Positions 35,824 through 43,924 of a DNA stretch of 64,000 nt are shown here, piece by piece. How positions within the stretch are numbered: the stretch's first letter is position 1; each line of letters begins with the position of its first letter. The position numbers and the translations under genes are program-made. Source of the DNA: Methylococcus sp. EFPC2 (GTDB lineage: Bacteria > Pseudomonadota > Gammaproteobacteria > Methylococcales > Methylococcaceae); NCBI RefSeq assembly GCF_016925495.1, contig NZ_CP070491.1:2852001-2916000 (forward strand), in the 5' to 3' direction. The notes beneath the pieces were generated by a model that was not told the origin of the DNA, did no database searches, and saw nothing but the letters and a program-made list of their open reading frames with translations.

Positions 35824-37781
35824 CGCGTCGGCCTGCGCGCTTCGTGAAACCAGGTACGGTATTGCTCCATACGGGCGCGCTGCTCGGCCGGAGCGTGGCG
35901 GCGGCAGGTCGCGCTTTCCGCGCTGCCCGGCTCGGCGCCCCAGCGGTATTCGACGCAATCGTTGGGATCGTAGCCGGCCTCCAGGGCGGGCTGGCGCGCC
36001 AGGATGTCGGCCACGCTCAGTTCCCAGGCACTGCCGTCGGTGCGGGTGTAGCGTATGCGCCGCTCTTCGATGCTGCGCGCATGCAGGGCCTGGATGGCCG
36101 CCCTGGCGCTCTCCGGCGTCTGGCCGTTCAGGCGGAACAGTTCGGGGTGGCGGACGATCTTGTCCGGCAGGCCGGTCAACACGCGCATGGCGATGATGAG
36201 GCGCAGGTCGCGGGACGGCGTGGAATAGTCTTCCCAGGGACCGATGGTTTCGAAGATGGCGGCGCCTTGCGGCATGGCGATGACGGCTGCAGGGTCCTTG
36301 CGGAAATAAGCCTCGGCATTGTCTATGGAGGTCACCCGCGTGACGAGTTGCTCCACCAGGGCATCCAGGGTCTCGCGGTAAGCCTGCTCCGGCGCCAGTC
36401 CGGCCGGGTTGATGAGCTTGCCCACACGCGCATAGAAATCGTCCGCCGGCAGGCCGTCCTGTTCCAGGGAATACGGGATGAAACCGGGGCCGTCGGCCAG
36501 CGCGGGCTCGGGCGGCGTGACGTAGGCACCCGAACCGGAACTGATCCAGGGCCGGAAGGCCTTGAATCCCGGCCCGGCGCTGGGCACGTTCTCGGCATAT
36601 AGAAAGGTGCCCTCCCAGAATCGCTTGCGGGTGACCGAATTGTCGGGCTGGGCATCGACGGCCAGCAGCAGGCCGGGGCGGTCCGCGGTCTGCGGTATCC
36701 ATTTGGCGACCACCAGCACATGGCCGTACGGGTCGGCATAAACCGTCCCCGGCCGCAGGGCCCGGCGGCTGAGTTCGACCGGATAGAAATCGCTCGCCTC
36801 GTCGTCCAGCCCGGTGCGCGCGCTGCCGGAATGCACGGTATCCGCCACTTTCCGCATCAGGCCCTGAAAACCCGCGCCGCCGGCCGCTCCCGCGGTGAAG
36901 CGGGTATCCACTACCGGCGAACCGCAACGCGGCGGCGACTTGGCACTGCCCCGGCTGCAGGCGCGAAAGCCCATGGGCAGGCTCAGCTTCCAGGCGAAAT
37001 AGCTGCGCAGGAAATAGGGCAGGTCGGCACAGTCCGGCGTGGCCGGCAGGCGAGCGTCTTCGTTCTGGCCCAGATAGTCGTATAAAAAGTTGCGGCCGGC
37101 ATCGCGCAATACCGGTTCCAGGGACGGAAAACTCAGATTGTCCTCGGCCGGCGCATCGAACAGGCGCTCGATCCAGGCGGAATAAAGCGCCTCCGCGGAC
37201 GCATTCCATCCTCCGGGGAATGGCGAGGCATCGGCGTGCCCGGAACCGGCTTCGAATTCCCGGCAAGCGGCGACCGCGCCCCGCCGGCGCGCCTCGATGC
37301 GGTAGTGGCCGGAATGGATGTTCGCGATCGTCGCCGCGACGCTGACCGGAGACCACGACACGGCTGCTTTAAGCCCCTCTCCCCCTGGGAGAGGGGTTGG
37401 GGTGAGGGCGTCGGGGCGCGATGCGGGTGACGCAACCGTCGACCTATCGTCAGGCTTAACCCTCACCCTGCCCTCTCCCAAAGGGAGAGGGTTCATCATT
37501 CCAGCCTCATCGCTGACCAGAGCCAAGGGCCGGCCTTCCGGATCGAGTCCGCTCAGCTCCACCGCTTGCCCGTCCTCCACGACGGCCAGGACCCGTACCG
37601 TCTGTCCGGGCTGCGGTGCGCGCGGCGAGATCCAGATGCGCACGTCGCCACCCTGCTCGCATGCGGGTGTCTCGGCGTGCGCGCCTGCCGAAAAGCAGAC
37701 CGCCATCAGCACCAACAGGGAGCGGAGATTTCCGGCCCTGGGACCGGATGCGGGACGACGGTGCGTACGAGATAGTGTCAT
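35820..37781 (-). CDS. Large exported protein of unknown function with in-frame REP insertion
   Basis: 653 residues with a signal peptide to about AHA-ET (36-37). I do not recognise a named family. Residues 251-262 (CADLPYFLRSYF) and 349-360 (ADPYGHVLVVAK) give a Cys...His pair like transglutaminase or NlpC-type hydrolases; a second conserved-looking half holds DGLPADDFYARVGKLINP and DCVEYRWGAEPGS near the end. Residues 97-138 are encoded by a palindromic repeat pair (37374-37491) and read NPLPLGEGRVRVK...LTPTPLPGGEGLK, a typical repeat-derived peptide, presumably a surface loop. The stop overlaps the start of the DUF2272 gene, so the two exported proteins are probably partners, perhaps in envelope maintenance. 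Confidence 0.8.
   Translation of the reverse strand: MTLSRTHRRPASGPRAGNLRSLLVLMAVCFSAGAHAETPACEQGGDVRIWISPRAPQPGQTVRVLAVVEDGQAVELSGLDPEGRPLALVSDEAGMMNPLPLGEGRVRVKPDDRSTVASPASRPDALTPTPLPGGEGLKAAVSWSPVSVAATIANIHSGHYRIEARRRGAVAACREFEAGSGHADASPFPGGWNASAEALYSAWIERLFDAPAEDNLSFPSLEPVLRDAGRNFLYDYLGQNEDARLPATPDCADLPYFLRSYFAWKLSLPMGFRACSRGSAKSPPRCGSPVVDTRFTAGAAGGAGFQGLMRKVADTVHSGSARTGLDDEASDFYPVELSRRALRPGTVYADPYGHVLVVAKWIPQTADRPGLLLAVDAQPDNSVTRKRFWEGTFLYAENVPSAGPGFKAFRPWISSGSGAYVTPPEPALADGPGFIPYSLEQDGLPADDFYARVGKLINPAGLAPEQAYRETLDALVEQLVTRVTSIDNAEAYFRKDPAAVIAMPQGAAIFETIGPWEDYSTPSRDLRLIIAMRVLTGLPDKIVRHPELFRLNGQTPESARAAIQALHARSIEERRIRYTRTDGSAWELSVADILARQPALEAGYDPNDCVEYRWGAEPGSAESATCRRHAPAEQRARMEQYRTWFHEARRPTR
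37374..37491. repeat. Pair of inverted REP units inside a coding sequence
   Basis: Unit 1 (37374-37408) has CCCCTCTCCC...GGGAGAGGGG plus TTGGGGTGAGGG; unit 2 (37460-37491) is its inverted counterpart, CCCTCACCCTG then CCCTCTCCC-AAA-GGGAGAGGG. They face each other with about 50 bp between, and the whole stays open in the host reading frame. A shorter relative lies at 57059-57077 between cas2 and cas1. Confidence 0.8.
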
Positions 37782-38030
37782 CGGTGTTTTGGACGGCTTC
37801 CAGCCGCAGGCGGATGTGAGGGGTCGGAGTTCCTACGGCGTAACCGGCCAAGGAACCGGACTTAATATAACCCCGAAGCGTCACCCCAGGCATACGCGGT
37901 CCTCGCGTTTTTATGAAACGCCTCCCTGAGCCTGGTCGCGGGAATTGCGTCCGATACGCCCGGCCGGACACCAGCTTGTCCGAAAGCGGGCCGCGCGCGT
38001 ATGCTCGTACTTTCTTTGAGGTTTTCCTTG

Positions 38031-38720
38031 ATGGGACCCACAGCTCCCAAATTCCTCCCCCTGGGCGATTCGGCTCTCCAAATCGTCTTCGGCGACCGGC
38101 TCGACCCGGCCGTGAGCCGATACGCGCTCGCGCTTTCCCAGCGGGTAAAGAACCTGTCGGGCCTGACCGACCGGGTTCCGGCCTATGCCAGCCTGACCCT
38201 GCACTACGATCCGCAAATCTGGACCCATGCGGAGTTGGTGGAAAGCCTCAAAGCCCTGCTGGGCGACGTCGACTGCGAAACCGATGACGGCGAGACCCTC
38301 ACGGTGCCGATCTGCTACGGCGGCGAATACGGGCCCGATCTCGACGAAGTCGCCCAGCATACCGGCCTCAGTCCGGACGAAGTGGTCACCCGCCACAGCG
38401 GCGGGCTTTACCGGGTTCATTTCATCGGCTTCATGCCGGGCTTCCCCTACCTGGGCGGACTGGACCCGGCGCTGTCCACGCCCCGTCGCGCCGAGCCCCG
38501 AACGCTCGTCCCGGCCGGCTCGGTGGGCATAGCCGGCGACCAGACCGGCATCTATCCCCTGGCCAGCCCGGGCGGTTGGCGGATCATAGGGCGCACGCCG
38601 CTGCGCCTGTTCGACCCCGGGCGCGACCCGCCTTGTCTATTGTCCCCAGGCGACCGAATCCGCTTCGTCCCCACAGGACCCGAGGAATTCGCACGGGAAT
38701 GCGCGGAGACCCGCCAGTGA
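38031..38720 (+). CDS. pxpB: 5-oxoprolinase subunit PxpB (KipI-like)
   Basis: 229 residues from the ATG at 38031, which has GAGG nine bases upstream; an ATG at 38001 lacks this. Family blocks: LPLGDSALQIVFGDRLDP, VPAYASLTLHYDP, VPICYGGEYGPDLDEVAQHTGLSPDEVVTRHSGGLYRVHFIGFMPGFPYLGGLDPALSTPRRAEPRTLVPAGSVGIAGDQTGIYPLASPGGWRIIGRTP is continuous across residues 92 to 200. With PxpA and PxpC it hydrolyses 5-oxoproline to glutamate using ATP. First gene of pxpBCA, coupled to pxpC by a GTGA overlap. Confidence 0.95.
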   Translation: MGPTAPKFLPLGDSALQIVFGDRLDPAVSRYALALSQRVKNLSGLTDRVPAYASLTLHYDPQIWTHAELVESLKALLGDVDCETDDGETLTVPICYGGEYGPDLDEVAQHTGLSPDEVVTRHSGGLYRVHFIGFMPGFPYLGGLDPALSTPRRAEPRTLVPAGSVGIAGDQTGIYPLASPGGWRIIGRTPLRLFDPGRDPPCLLSPGDRIRFVPTGPEEFARECAETRQ

Positions 38721-39706
38721 TCCGCGTGGAAAAAGCGGGACTCTTCAGCACGGTGCAGGATAGCGGCCGCCCAGGCTGGCAGTATTGGGGCATCACCGTC
38801 GGCGGGGTCATGGACAGTTATTCCGCCGCCGTGGCCAACCTCCTGGTAGGCAATACCCGTGATGCGGCCATGCTGGAAATCACCCTGCAGGGCCCGCGCC
38901 TGCATTTCGAGTCCGGCACGTGGTTGGCGATCACCGGTGGCGACTTGTCACCGGAGCTTGACGGCAAGCCTCTCCCCGGCTGGCGGCCGATTTGGGCTCC
39001 GGCAGGCTCGCGCCTGAGTTTCGGCCGCCCGCGCCTGGGCTGCCGCGCCTATCTCGCCGTGGCCGGCGGGATCAGCCTGCCCCGGGTACTCGGCAGCCGA
39101 AGCACGCATACGCGGGCTGGATTCGGCGGACTGGAGGGACGCCCGTTGCAAGAAGGCGATCGTCTGGCATTCGGCGCAAGCGCCTTGCCGATCCCGCGCG
39201 ATCCCCACCGCCCACTCGTCCCGAACTGGTATGTGAATGCCAACGCGGCCCTGCCGCTCGAAGCACCCGCCCGCCTCCGCCTGATCCCCGCTCCCGACTG
39301 GACGAACCTGCCGCGTGCCGGACAGCGCTCGCTGAACTCCGAAGCGTATCGCATCGGGTCCTTGTCCGACCGGATGGGGCTGCGTCTGGAAGGTCCGCCT
39401 TTGCCTCTGCCCACCTCCGGTGAACGGCTTTCGGCGGGTGTGACTTACGGGACCCTGCAACTGCCGCCGGGCGGCCAGCCCATCATATTGGGGGTGGATA
39501 GACAGACCACCGGCGGCTACCCGGTGCTGGGCACGGTGGCGAGCGTCGACCAGGCGCGTTTGGCCCAGCTAAAGCCGGGCGATCCGGTGAGTTTCGAGGC
39601 CATCAGCGTGGAACGGGCGCAGGCACTCTACCGTGCGCGCAGCCACGGTCTGCGACGCCTGCAGGCCAGCCTGAGCCTGCGTTGGCCGCGGGTCGGTCTC
39701 ATTTGA
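38717..39706 (+). CDS. pxpC: 5-oxoprolinase subunit PxpC (KipA-like)
   Basis: Start at GTG 38717, overlapping the pxpB stop; 329 residues. It begins IRVEKAGLFSTVQDSGRPGWQ, the family signature, with GGVMDSYSAAVANLLVGN soon after, then LEITLQGPRLHFES, RAYLAVAGGISLPRVLGSRSTH, and the C-terminal SDRMGLRLEGP, PPGGQPIILGVDRQTTGGYPVLGTVASVD. PxpB and PxpC are each half of a biotin-carboxylase-independent, allophanate-hydrolase-like complex. No frame damage. Confidence 0.95.
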   Translation: MIRVEKAGLFSTVQDSGRPGWQYWGITVGGVMDSYSAAVANLLVGNTRDAAMLEITLQGPRLHFESGTWLAITGGDLSPELDGKPLPGWRPIWAPAGSRLSFGRPRLGCRAYLAVAGGISLPRVLGSRSTHTRAGFGGLEGRPLQEGDRLAFGASALPIPRDPHRPLVPNWYVNANAALPLEAPARLRLIPAPDWTNLPRAGQRSLNSEAYRIGSLSDRMGLRLEGPPLPLPTSGERLSAGVTYGTLQLPPGGQPIILGVDRQTTGGYPVLGTVASVDQARLAQLKPGDPVSFEAISVERAQALYRARSHGLRRLQASLSLRWPRVGLI

Positions 39707-39717
39707 CGAGCGGTCGC

Positions 39718-40506
39718 ATGATTCGTACCGTGGACCTCAACGCCGATCTCGGCGAAAGCTATGGCCCCTGGCGCATGGGCCGCGACGATGAACTGCTGGA
39801 ACTGGTGACTTCGGCCAATATCGCCTGCGGCTTTCATGCCGGCGATCCGGACGTCATGGCCGAGACGGTGCGCCTGGCCTCGGCGCGCGGCGTGGCGATA
39901 GGCGCCCACCCTGCCCTACCCGACCGCCAGGGTTTCGGGCGGCGGAACATGGCCATCAGTCCCAGCGAAGCCCATAACCTCGTGCTCTACCAACTTGGGG
40001 CCCTGGAAGGCTTCGTCCGCGCGAACGGCGCCCGCCTGGCCCATGTGAAACCCCACGGCGCGCTGTATAACCAGGCGGCGGGCGATCGGTCCCTGGCCGA
40101 CGCCGTCGCCGCGGCGGTGCGCGCCTTCGACCCCGGCCTGATCCTGGTCGGCTTGGCCGGCTCGTGTCTGATCGATGCCGGATTAGCCGCGGGGCTGCGG
40201 GTCGCCCGGGAGGGTTTCGCCGACCGCCGCTACGAGGTGGACGGATCGCTCACCCCGCGCAGCCGATCCGATGCCGTCATGCACGATCCGGCCGAGGCCG
40301 TGGCGCAGGTGGTGAACATGGTCGTAAAAAACACAGTCATTACGCGGGATGGAGCCCCCATTCCCATCACCGTCGATACGATTTGCCTGCACGGCGACAC
40401 CGCCGAGGCGGTCCTCTTCGCCCAGCGGCTGCGCGCAGAACTGAAGACCCGCGGCATCGTGCCCGAAGCCTTGGGAGGCCGGTCCCGAGCGGCATGGACG
40501 GTGTGA
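39718..40506 (+). CDS. pxpA: 5-oxoprolinase subunit PxpA (LamB/YcsF family)
   Basis: 262 residues, with the ATG at 39718, 11 bp after pxpC. Family marks: VDLNADLGESYGPWRMGRDDELL, TSANIACGFHAGDPDVM, GVAIGAHPALPDRQGFGRR, HVKPHGALYNQAA, EGFADRRYEVDGSLTPRS, and CLHGDTAEAV near the end. The conserved Asp/His residues line the presumed active site. It completes a full pxpBCA operon, whose job is to recycle 5-oxoproline formed spontaneously from glutamine and glutamate. Confidence 0.96.
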   Translation: MIRTVDLNADLGESYGPWRMGRDDELLELVTSANIACGFHAGDPDVMAETVRLASARGVAIGAHPALPDRQGFGRRNMAISPSEAHNLVLYQLGALEGFVRANGARLAHVKPHGALYNQAAGDRSLADAVAAAVRAFDPGLILVGLAGSCLIDAGLAAGLRVAREGFADRRYEVDGSLTPRSRSDAVMHDPAEAVAQVVNMVVKNTVITRDGAPIPITVDTICLHGDTAEAVLFAQRLRAELKTRGIVPEALGGRSRAAWTV

Positions 40507-40530
40507 CGACAGTCGGCCCCTATTATTGAT

Positions 40531-40616
40531 AGGTCATGGCGGGAGCGGGCTTCAGGCCGCGATCTTCGCGGGCTAAAGCCCGCTCCCACAAATAACTGAC
40601 CAGGGATCTCGGGCCA
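40531..40616. repeat. REP-like palindromic repeat, copy 2
   Basis: AGGTCATGGCGGGAGCGGGC, TTCAGGCCGCGATCTTCGC and GGGCTAAAGCCCGC, ending AACTGACCAGGGAT. It is the same element as at 1280-1363, better preserved, with a strong GGGAGCGGGC...GCCCGCTCCC stem. It lies just after pxpA and may act as a transcription end or mRNA-stabilising hairpin. Confidence 0.75.
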
Positions 40617-40639
40617 CCTGAATAATCCCCGATGATTCG

Positions 40640-40740
40640 TCCACAGAAACGGTGGAAAAACTTGTGGATAAGTTTGTGGATTTCGTCCCCAGACGGCTTG
40701 CGTGTTGGACCGCTTTTCTCCTGGCCAAAATCTGGCCAAA
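40640..40740. repeat. Interspersed ~100-bp block with DnaA-box-like motifs, copy 1
   Basis: The block reads TCCACAGAAACGGTGGAAAA, then CTTGTGGATAAGTTTGTGGA, GCTTGCGTGTTG and two direct TGGCCA units near 40721-40738. TGTGGATAA (40663-40671) is a perfect DnaA box in inverse orientation, and other segments are one or two changes away. A homologous block lies at 42150-42247. The rest of the 40617-40944 gap shows nothing I can name. Confidence 0.6.
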
Positions 40741-40944
40741 TCGCGAAGAGCCCCATGACATTATCGCAAGCCATTGATTTATCATGACTCTATGCATGCG
40801 CAACCGACAAGGCAACCGTTGCGCCCGCCGGCCATAAGCAATCCGTCTACGCAACCGGCCGGCAGTGGATAAGTGTTTGATATTTTCGTAGGGGCGCGAC
40901 GATATGTCGCGCAGGCTGGCCTTGACGGGCCACGCACGGCCCCT

Positions 40945-41673
40945 TCAAAAACGCACCGTCAGATTCACCCAGGCCTCCGGCAGCAGATTCAGCACGGCCG
41001 CCTCCAACTGCTTGTCCCAGCCCGTCAGGATGGCGAGCCCAAGCAGGACGATTGCCACGCCGAAGACCTTCTTGACGAACTCGACACGCGGCAATAGCCA
41101 GTCCCGCGAGCGTCGGAAACCCGCTTGCGAGGCATAGGCGATGGCGACCAGTGGAATGGCGGCTCCCAGACCGAACAAGGCCAGCACCAGCCCGCCGCGC
41201 GCAGCCCCGCCTTCACTGGCGACCAAAGTCAGCGCCGACCCCAGCAAAGGCCCGGAACAGGGAGTCCATACCATACCGAGGACCAGGCCCAAGGCAAAAG
41301 CCCCGCTCAGTGAACCGCCGTCCAAGCGGTTTCCCGCCCTCTGGGCGGAATCGGCAATGGGGCTCAGCAGCAGGGTGAAACGCCGGTAGAAGGCCGGAAC
41401 CAGCATGACAATGCCGAAAACGATCAACAGCCAGGCGCCGGCGGATCGCACCGCATCGGAGCCGATTCCGATGGCATCGCCCAGCACACCCACCGCGACG
41501 CCCAAAACCGCGAAGGACGATACCAGGCCTGCGCCCATGGCGACCGGCGCAAGACGTTGGGCCTGCACCGCGCCGCCGACCACCAGGGGTAAAATGGGAA
41601 ATACGCAGGGCGAGAGCGTCGTCAGGCTGCCGGCCGCGAGCGCCAGTCCCAGCTCCGCGACGCCGGGCATCAT
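40945..41673 (-). CDS. CcdA/DsbD-family thiol-disulfide membrane transporter
   Basis: 242 residues, six or so membrane helices. The two redox cysteines are in TTLSPCVFPILPLVVGG (Cys23) and GMVWTPCSGPLLGSALTLV (Cys139), the paired motifs of CcdA and of the DsbD middle domain. It takes electrons from cytosolic thioredoxin to periplasmic partners. The ATG overlaps the stop of the thioredoxin gene upstream (ATGA), so that exported protein is its likely acceptor. Confidence 0.92.
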   Translation of the reverse strand: MMPGVAELGLALAAGSLTTLSPCVFPILPLVVGGAVQAQRLAPVAMGAGLVSSFAVLGVAVGVLGDAIGIGSDAVRSAGAWLLIVFGIVMLVPAFYRRFTLLLSPIADSAQRAGNRLDGGSLSGAFALGLVLGMVWTPCSGPLLGSALTLVASEGGAARGGLVLALFGLGAAIPLVAIAYASQAGFRRSRDWLLPRVEFVKKVFGVAIVLLGLAILTGWDKQLEAAVLNLLPEAWVNLTVRF

Positions 41674-42050
41674 AACGCGGACTGCAATGTGGTCTTGATC
41701 TGCCCGGACGTAGTTTCTCCAGCCGAGCGGGCTTTTTCCTCCTTGCCGCGGTAAACGATGAGCGTGGATTGCGAGCGCACGCCCAGCGTCTGCTTCAATT
41801 CCTTCTCCTTGTCATAGTCGACGGTCAGCACCGTCAGATCGAGTGACTTGTCCTGCTTCAGGCCGTCCAGTACTTTTTGCTGCGCCCGGCAGGTCGGACA
41901 CCAGTCGGCATGGAAATGCAGCGCCACCGGCTTGCCCGCTGCTTGCGCCTCGGCCAATGCGGCGGGCGTGTAAGGCGCAACTTCCAGCGCCTGAGCCCAG
42001 GGGGCGAGAACCAACAGGGCGATAGCAAGCAAGATACGTGGTGTCTTCAT
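41670..42050 (-). CDS. Periplasmic thioredoxin-fold protein
   Basis: 126 residues from the ATG at 42050, preceded by AAGGAAA. Signal peptide to about AQA-LE (19-22). Thioredoxin fold with LHFHADWCPTCRAQQKVLDGL; the CPTC active site is Cys51/Cys54. A cis-Pro would be expected near VRSQSTLIVY, where it is replaced by Ser-Thr-Leu, a departure from classic thioredoxins. With the coupled CcdA-like gene it probably forms a two-part reducing pathway, equivalent to a split DsbD. Confidence 0.9.
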   Translation of the reverse strand: MKTPRILLAIALLVLAPWAQALEVAPYTPAALAEAQAAGKPVALHFHADWCPTCRAQQKVLDGLKQDKSLDLTVLTVDYDKEKELKQTLGVRSQSTLIVYRGKEEKARSAGETTSGQIKTTLQSAL

Positions 42051-42149
42051 GTGTTTTCCTTGATTAGTTATTGAGTAGGCTAGAGCCGAACCCGCCGGCC
42101 CGCCCCGGTAGACCGGCGAATGGGCGGAAAATTCCAGCCACGACGATCG

Positions 42150-42247
42150 GTCTTCCACAGAAAAGGTGGAAAAGCCTGTGGAAAACCTTGTGGAGTTTGC
42201 TCCCGGCTAGCGTGTTGCCAGGAGGCATTCGATTTGGCCAGATTCTG
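42150..42247. repeat. Interspersed ~100-bp block with DnaA-box-like motifs, copy 2
   Basis: TTCCACAGAAAAGGTGGAAAA, GCCTGTGGAAAACCTTGTGGA, TAGCGTGTTG and TTGGCCAGATTCTGACCA appear in the same order as in copy 1 at 40640-40740. The perfect DnaA box of copy 1 has become TGTGGAAAA here. The remainder of the 42051-42442 gap has no supported gene. Confidence 0.55.
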
Positions 42248-42442
42248 ACCAGTGGCGTGCAATCTCGCCAGCCCGCTGCTGGGTGTAGAGTGCCATGAAG
42301 AATCGGTGGCTTTCAGTGCACGCGTGCGGCAAATCAACCCGACGATGGCAAAGGAATTGGCCTTATGGCTGGCCAGTTAGCATTTGCTTTCGATCGGGCC
42401 GAGACGGAATCCATTCCGCAAATTCGGCCCATCGTACGCAAG

Positions 42443-42805
42443 CTAGAGTAACTCGGCGATACTGCTTGCGGCTCGTTTAACGTCCAGAAATATCAAACCC
42501 AATTTAGCATTGGATTTGGCCAGTACGGTCAATACGGCCTCCTTGCCGGCGTGAGTCATCAATACATAGCCGGATTCCCCCTTGATCAAAACCTGCTCCA
42601 GGGCCCCACGGACCAGCTCCTGTGCCGTTCGATCACCCAAAGACAACATCGCGGCACTCATGGCACCCACCCGGTCTTCATCCATCGATGCAGGAAGGAC
42701 CGAAGCCATCATCAAGCCGTCGGTCGAAATAATGCCGGTGGCCTCAATGTCTGCAGACGAGCCACTCAACTCCGAAAGTACCGAAACCAACATTTCTGAA
42801 CGCAT
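42443..42805 (-). CDS. Roadblock/LC7 domain protein
   Basis: 120 residues, one Roadblock/LC7 domain: LVSVLSELSGSSADIEATGIISTDGLMMASVLP, then DRVGAMSAAMLSLGDRTAQELVRGALEQVLIKGESGYVLM, spread over the whole length. In bacteria such proteins (MglB type) regulate small Ras-like GTPases by stimulating GTP hydrolysis or exchange. No GTPase gene is adjacent. Its upstream neighbour, 9 bp away on the same strand, is a protoglobin, so the two are almost certainly one operon. Confidence 0.9.
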   Translation of the reverse strand: MRSEMLVSVLSELSGSSADIEATGIISTDGLMMASVLPASMDEDRVGAMSAAMLSLGDRTAQELVRGALEQVLIKGESGYVLMTHAGKEAVLTVLAKSNAKLGLIFLDVKRAASSIAELL

Positions 42806-42814
42806 CGCAATCTC

Positions 42815-43378
42815 CTATTTGTCTCTGTAAGCGGCCGCCAGATTGGCAAACAATGCGCGGCTCATTCCGGAAATCTTGAGAAACTTTTCCAACTCGTCGG
42901 CCAGGCTGGATTCCTGATACGACTGCTGCATCACGATGAGCGACAGCCCCGTCACGGCACTCACTGCAACCAATATATCCGCGCAATATTTTTGATTATC
43001 CCCGTAGGTCTCGATAATTAACTCGATCAAGCGATTGTTGATCAAGGTCATCGCTCCCGCCATGAATTCGACAGGCAAATTGACCTTTACATGCACATCG
43101 CCCACTTTGTACATGTGCTCCGTATAACTGCTATCAAAAGGCCCGCTGAACAAACCCTCCATCCAGCGGACATGGGTTTTCTTCAAGGATTCGACTCGCC
43201 CTTCGAGAAACGAGGAGGCTTCCGGTATGGAGAGCAGATAGCGGTAAAAGTCTTCGGTAACCCCGGCAAGTTTCGGTTTGATTTTTTCTCCAACCTCGAC
43301 CAACAAAGCTTCCCGCTCGGGCGTCAACCCGCTGAATGATTTTGCGTACTGAGTCAATTTTTCAAAATCACGAGCCAT
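42815..43378 (-). CDS. Protoglobin-family haem protein
   Basis: 187 residues with the globin-coupled sensor/protoglobin pattern: LTPEREALLVEVGEKIKPKL, VTEDFYRYLL, HVRWMEGLFSG and VGDVHVKVNLP, where His96 is the probable proximal haem ligand. No output domain (MCP or GGDEF) is fused, so it is a stand-alone protoglobin. It presumably binds O2, NO or CO. The Roadblock gene directly follows with 9 bp between, which suggests that the globin and the Roadblock protein act together. Confidence 0.85.
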   Translation of the reverse strand: MARDFEKLTQYAKSFSGLTPEREALLVEVGEKIKPKLAGVTEDFYRYLLSIPEASSFLEGRVESLKKTHVRWMEGLFSGPFDSSYTEHMYKVGDVHVKVNLPVEFMAGAMTLINNRLIELIIETYGDNQKYCADILVAVSAVTGLSLIVMQQSYQESSLADELEKFLKISGMSRALFANLAAAYRDK

Positions 43379-43924
43379 GTACTTCTCCTAAGCATGGTTT
43401 TTATGTTTTATGGCTGTTCAGGTCGCGTAGAAGCAACGACTGACATAAGGGTTTAGGCGATCCAAATAATCGATTATTCGCCGAGTTATTTAGGAGTTAA
43501 GGCCCGACCCGCGAGTTTCGGGCCGGGTGTATCGTTAACCCTGGCCGGAAGTATATCCCAAACATTTTTGTCGGAAATTGCGCCGCCCCAGAATTTGCTC
43601 AATCCGTGAACCAGTCCACAAAAAAACAAGGGGCCAACTTGACTTAGCCTGTTGTAAGACCTCCCCGCCATACGAACTTCCGAGAAAACCGGGCACGCAG
43701 CAGAGCTCCTCTTTTACTTTGGAAAAAGCGGTGGGGCGTATCGGCAGCCCATCGGGTCCCGCCGGACTGTCTGCTGACGGTATTGGGTCTTGACCAATGG
43801 TGGCGGGGACGAGCGTCTGCTCGGGCTGCTCAGTAGGGCTGCCGCGGGCATGAGGGAAAGCGAGCGGGCGGGATGGATGCGGGGCAGCGGCGGCTTGTTT
43901 TTCGACTCGCCTTTCCGCAAGCGA
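43379..43924. other. Intergenic stretch, no convincing gene
   Basis: About 545 bases between the SCO1 gene end and the protoglobin start. Short frames on both strands lack domains or credible starts. The part next to 43378 is AT-richer and should carry the promoter of the protoglobin-Roadblock operon. Confidence 0.35.

Noticed and set aside
35824-37356. Long N-terminal extension of the DUF2272 frame
   Set aside because: It runs antiparallel in frame through the neighbouring 653-residue gene; the lipobox start at 35823 with ATGA overlap is the real one.
40640-40740. Calling this block oriC
   Set aside because: Only one perfect DnaA box, no dnaA/dnaN/mnmG next to it, and a second homologous copy at 42150; a repeat family is at least as likely.
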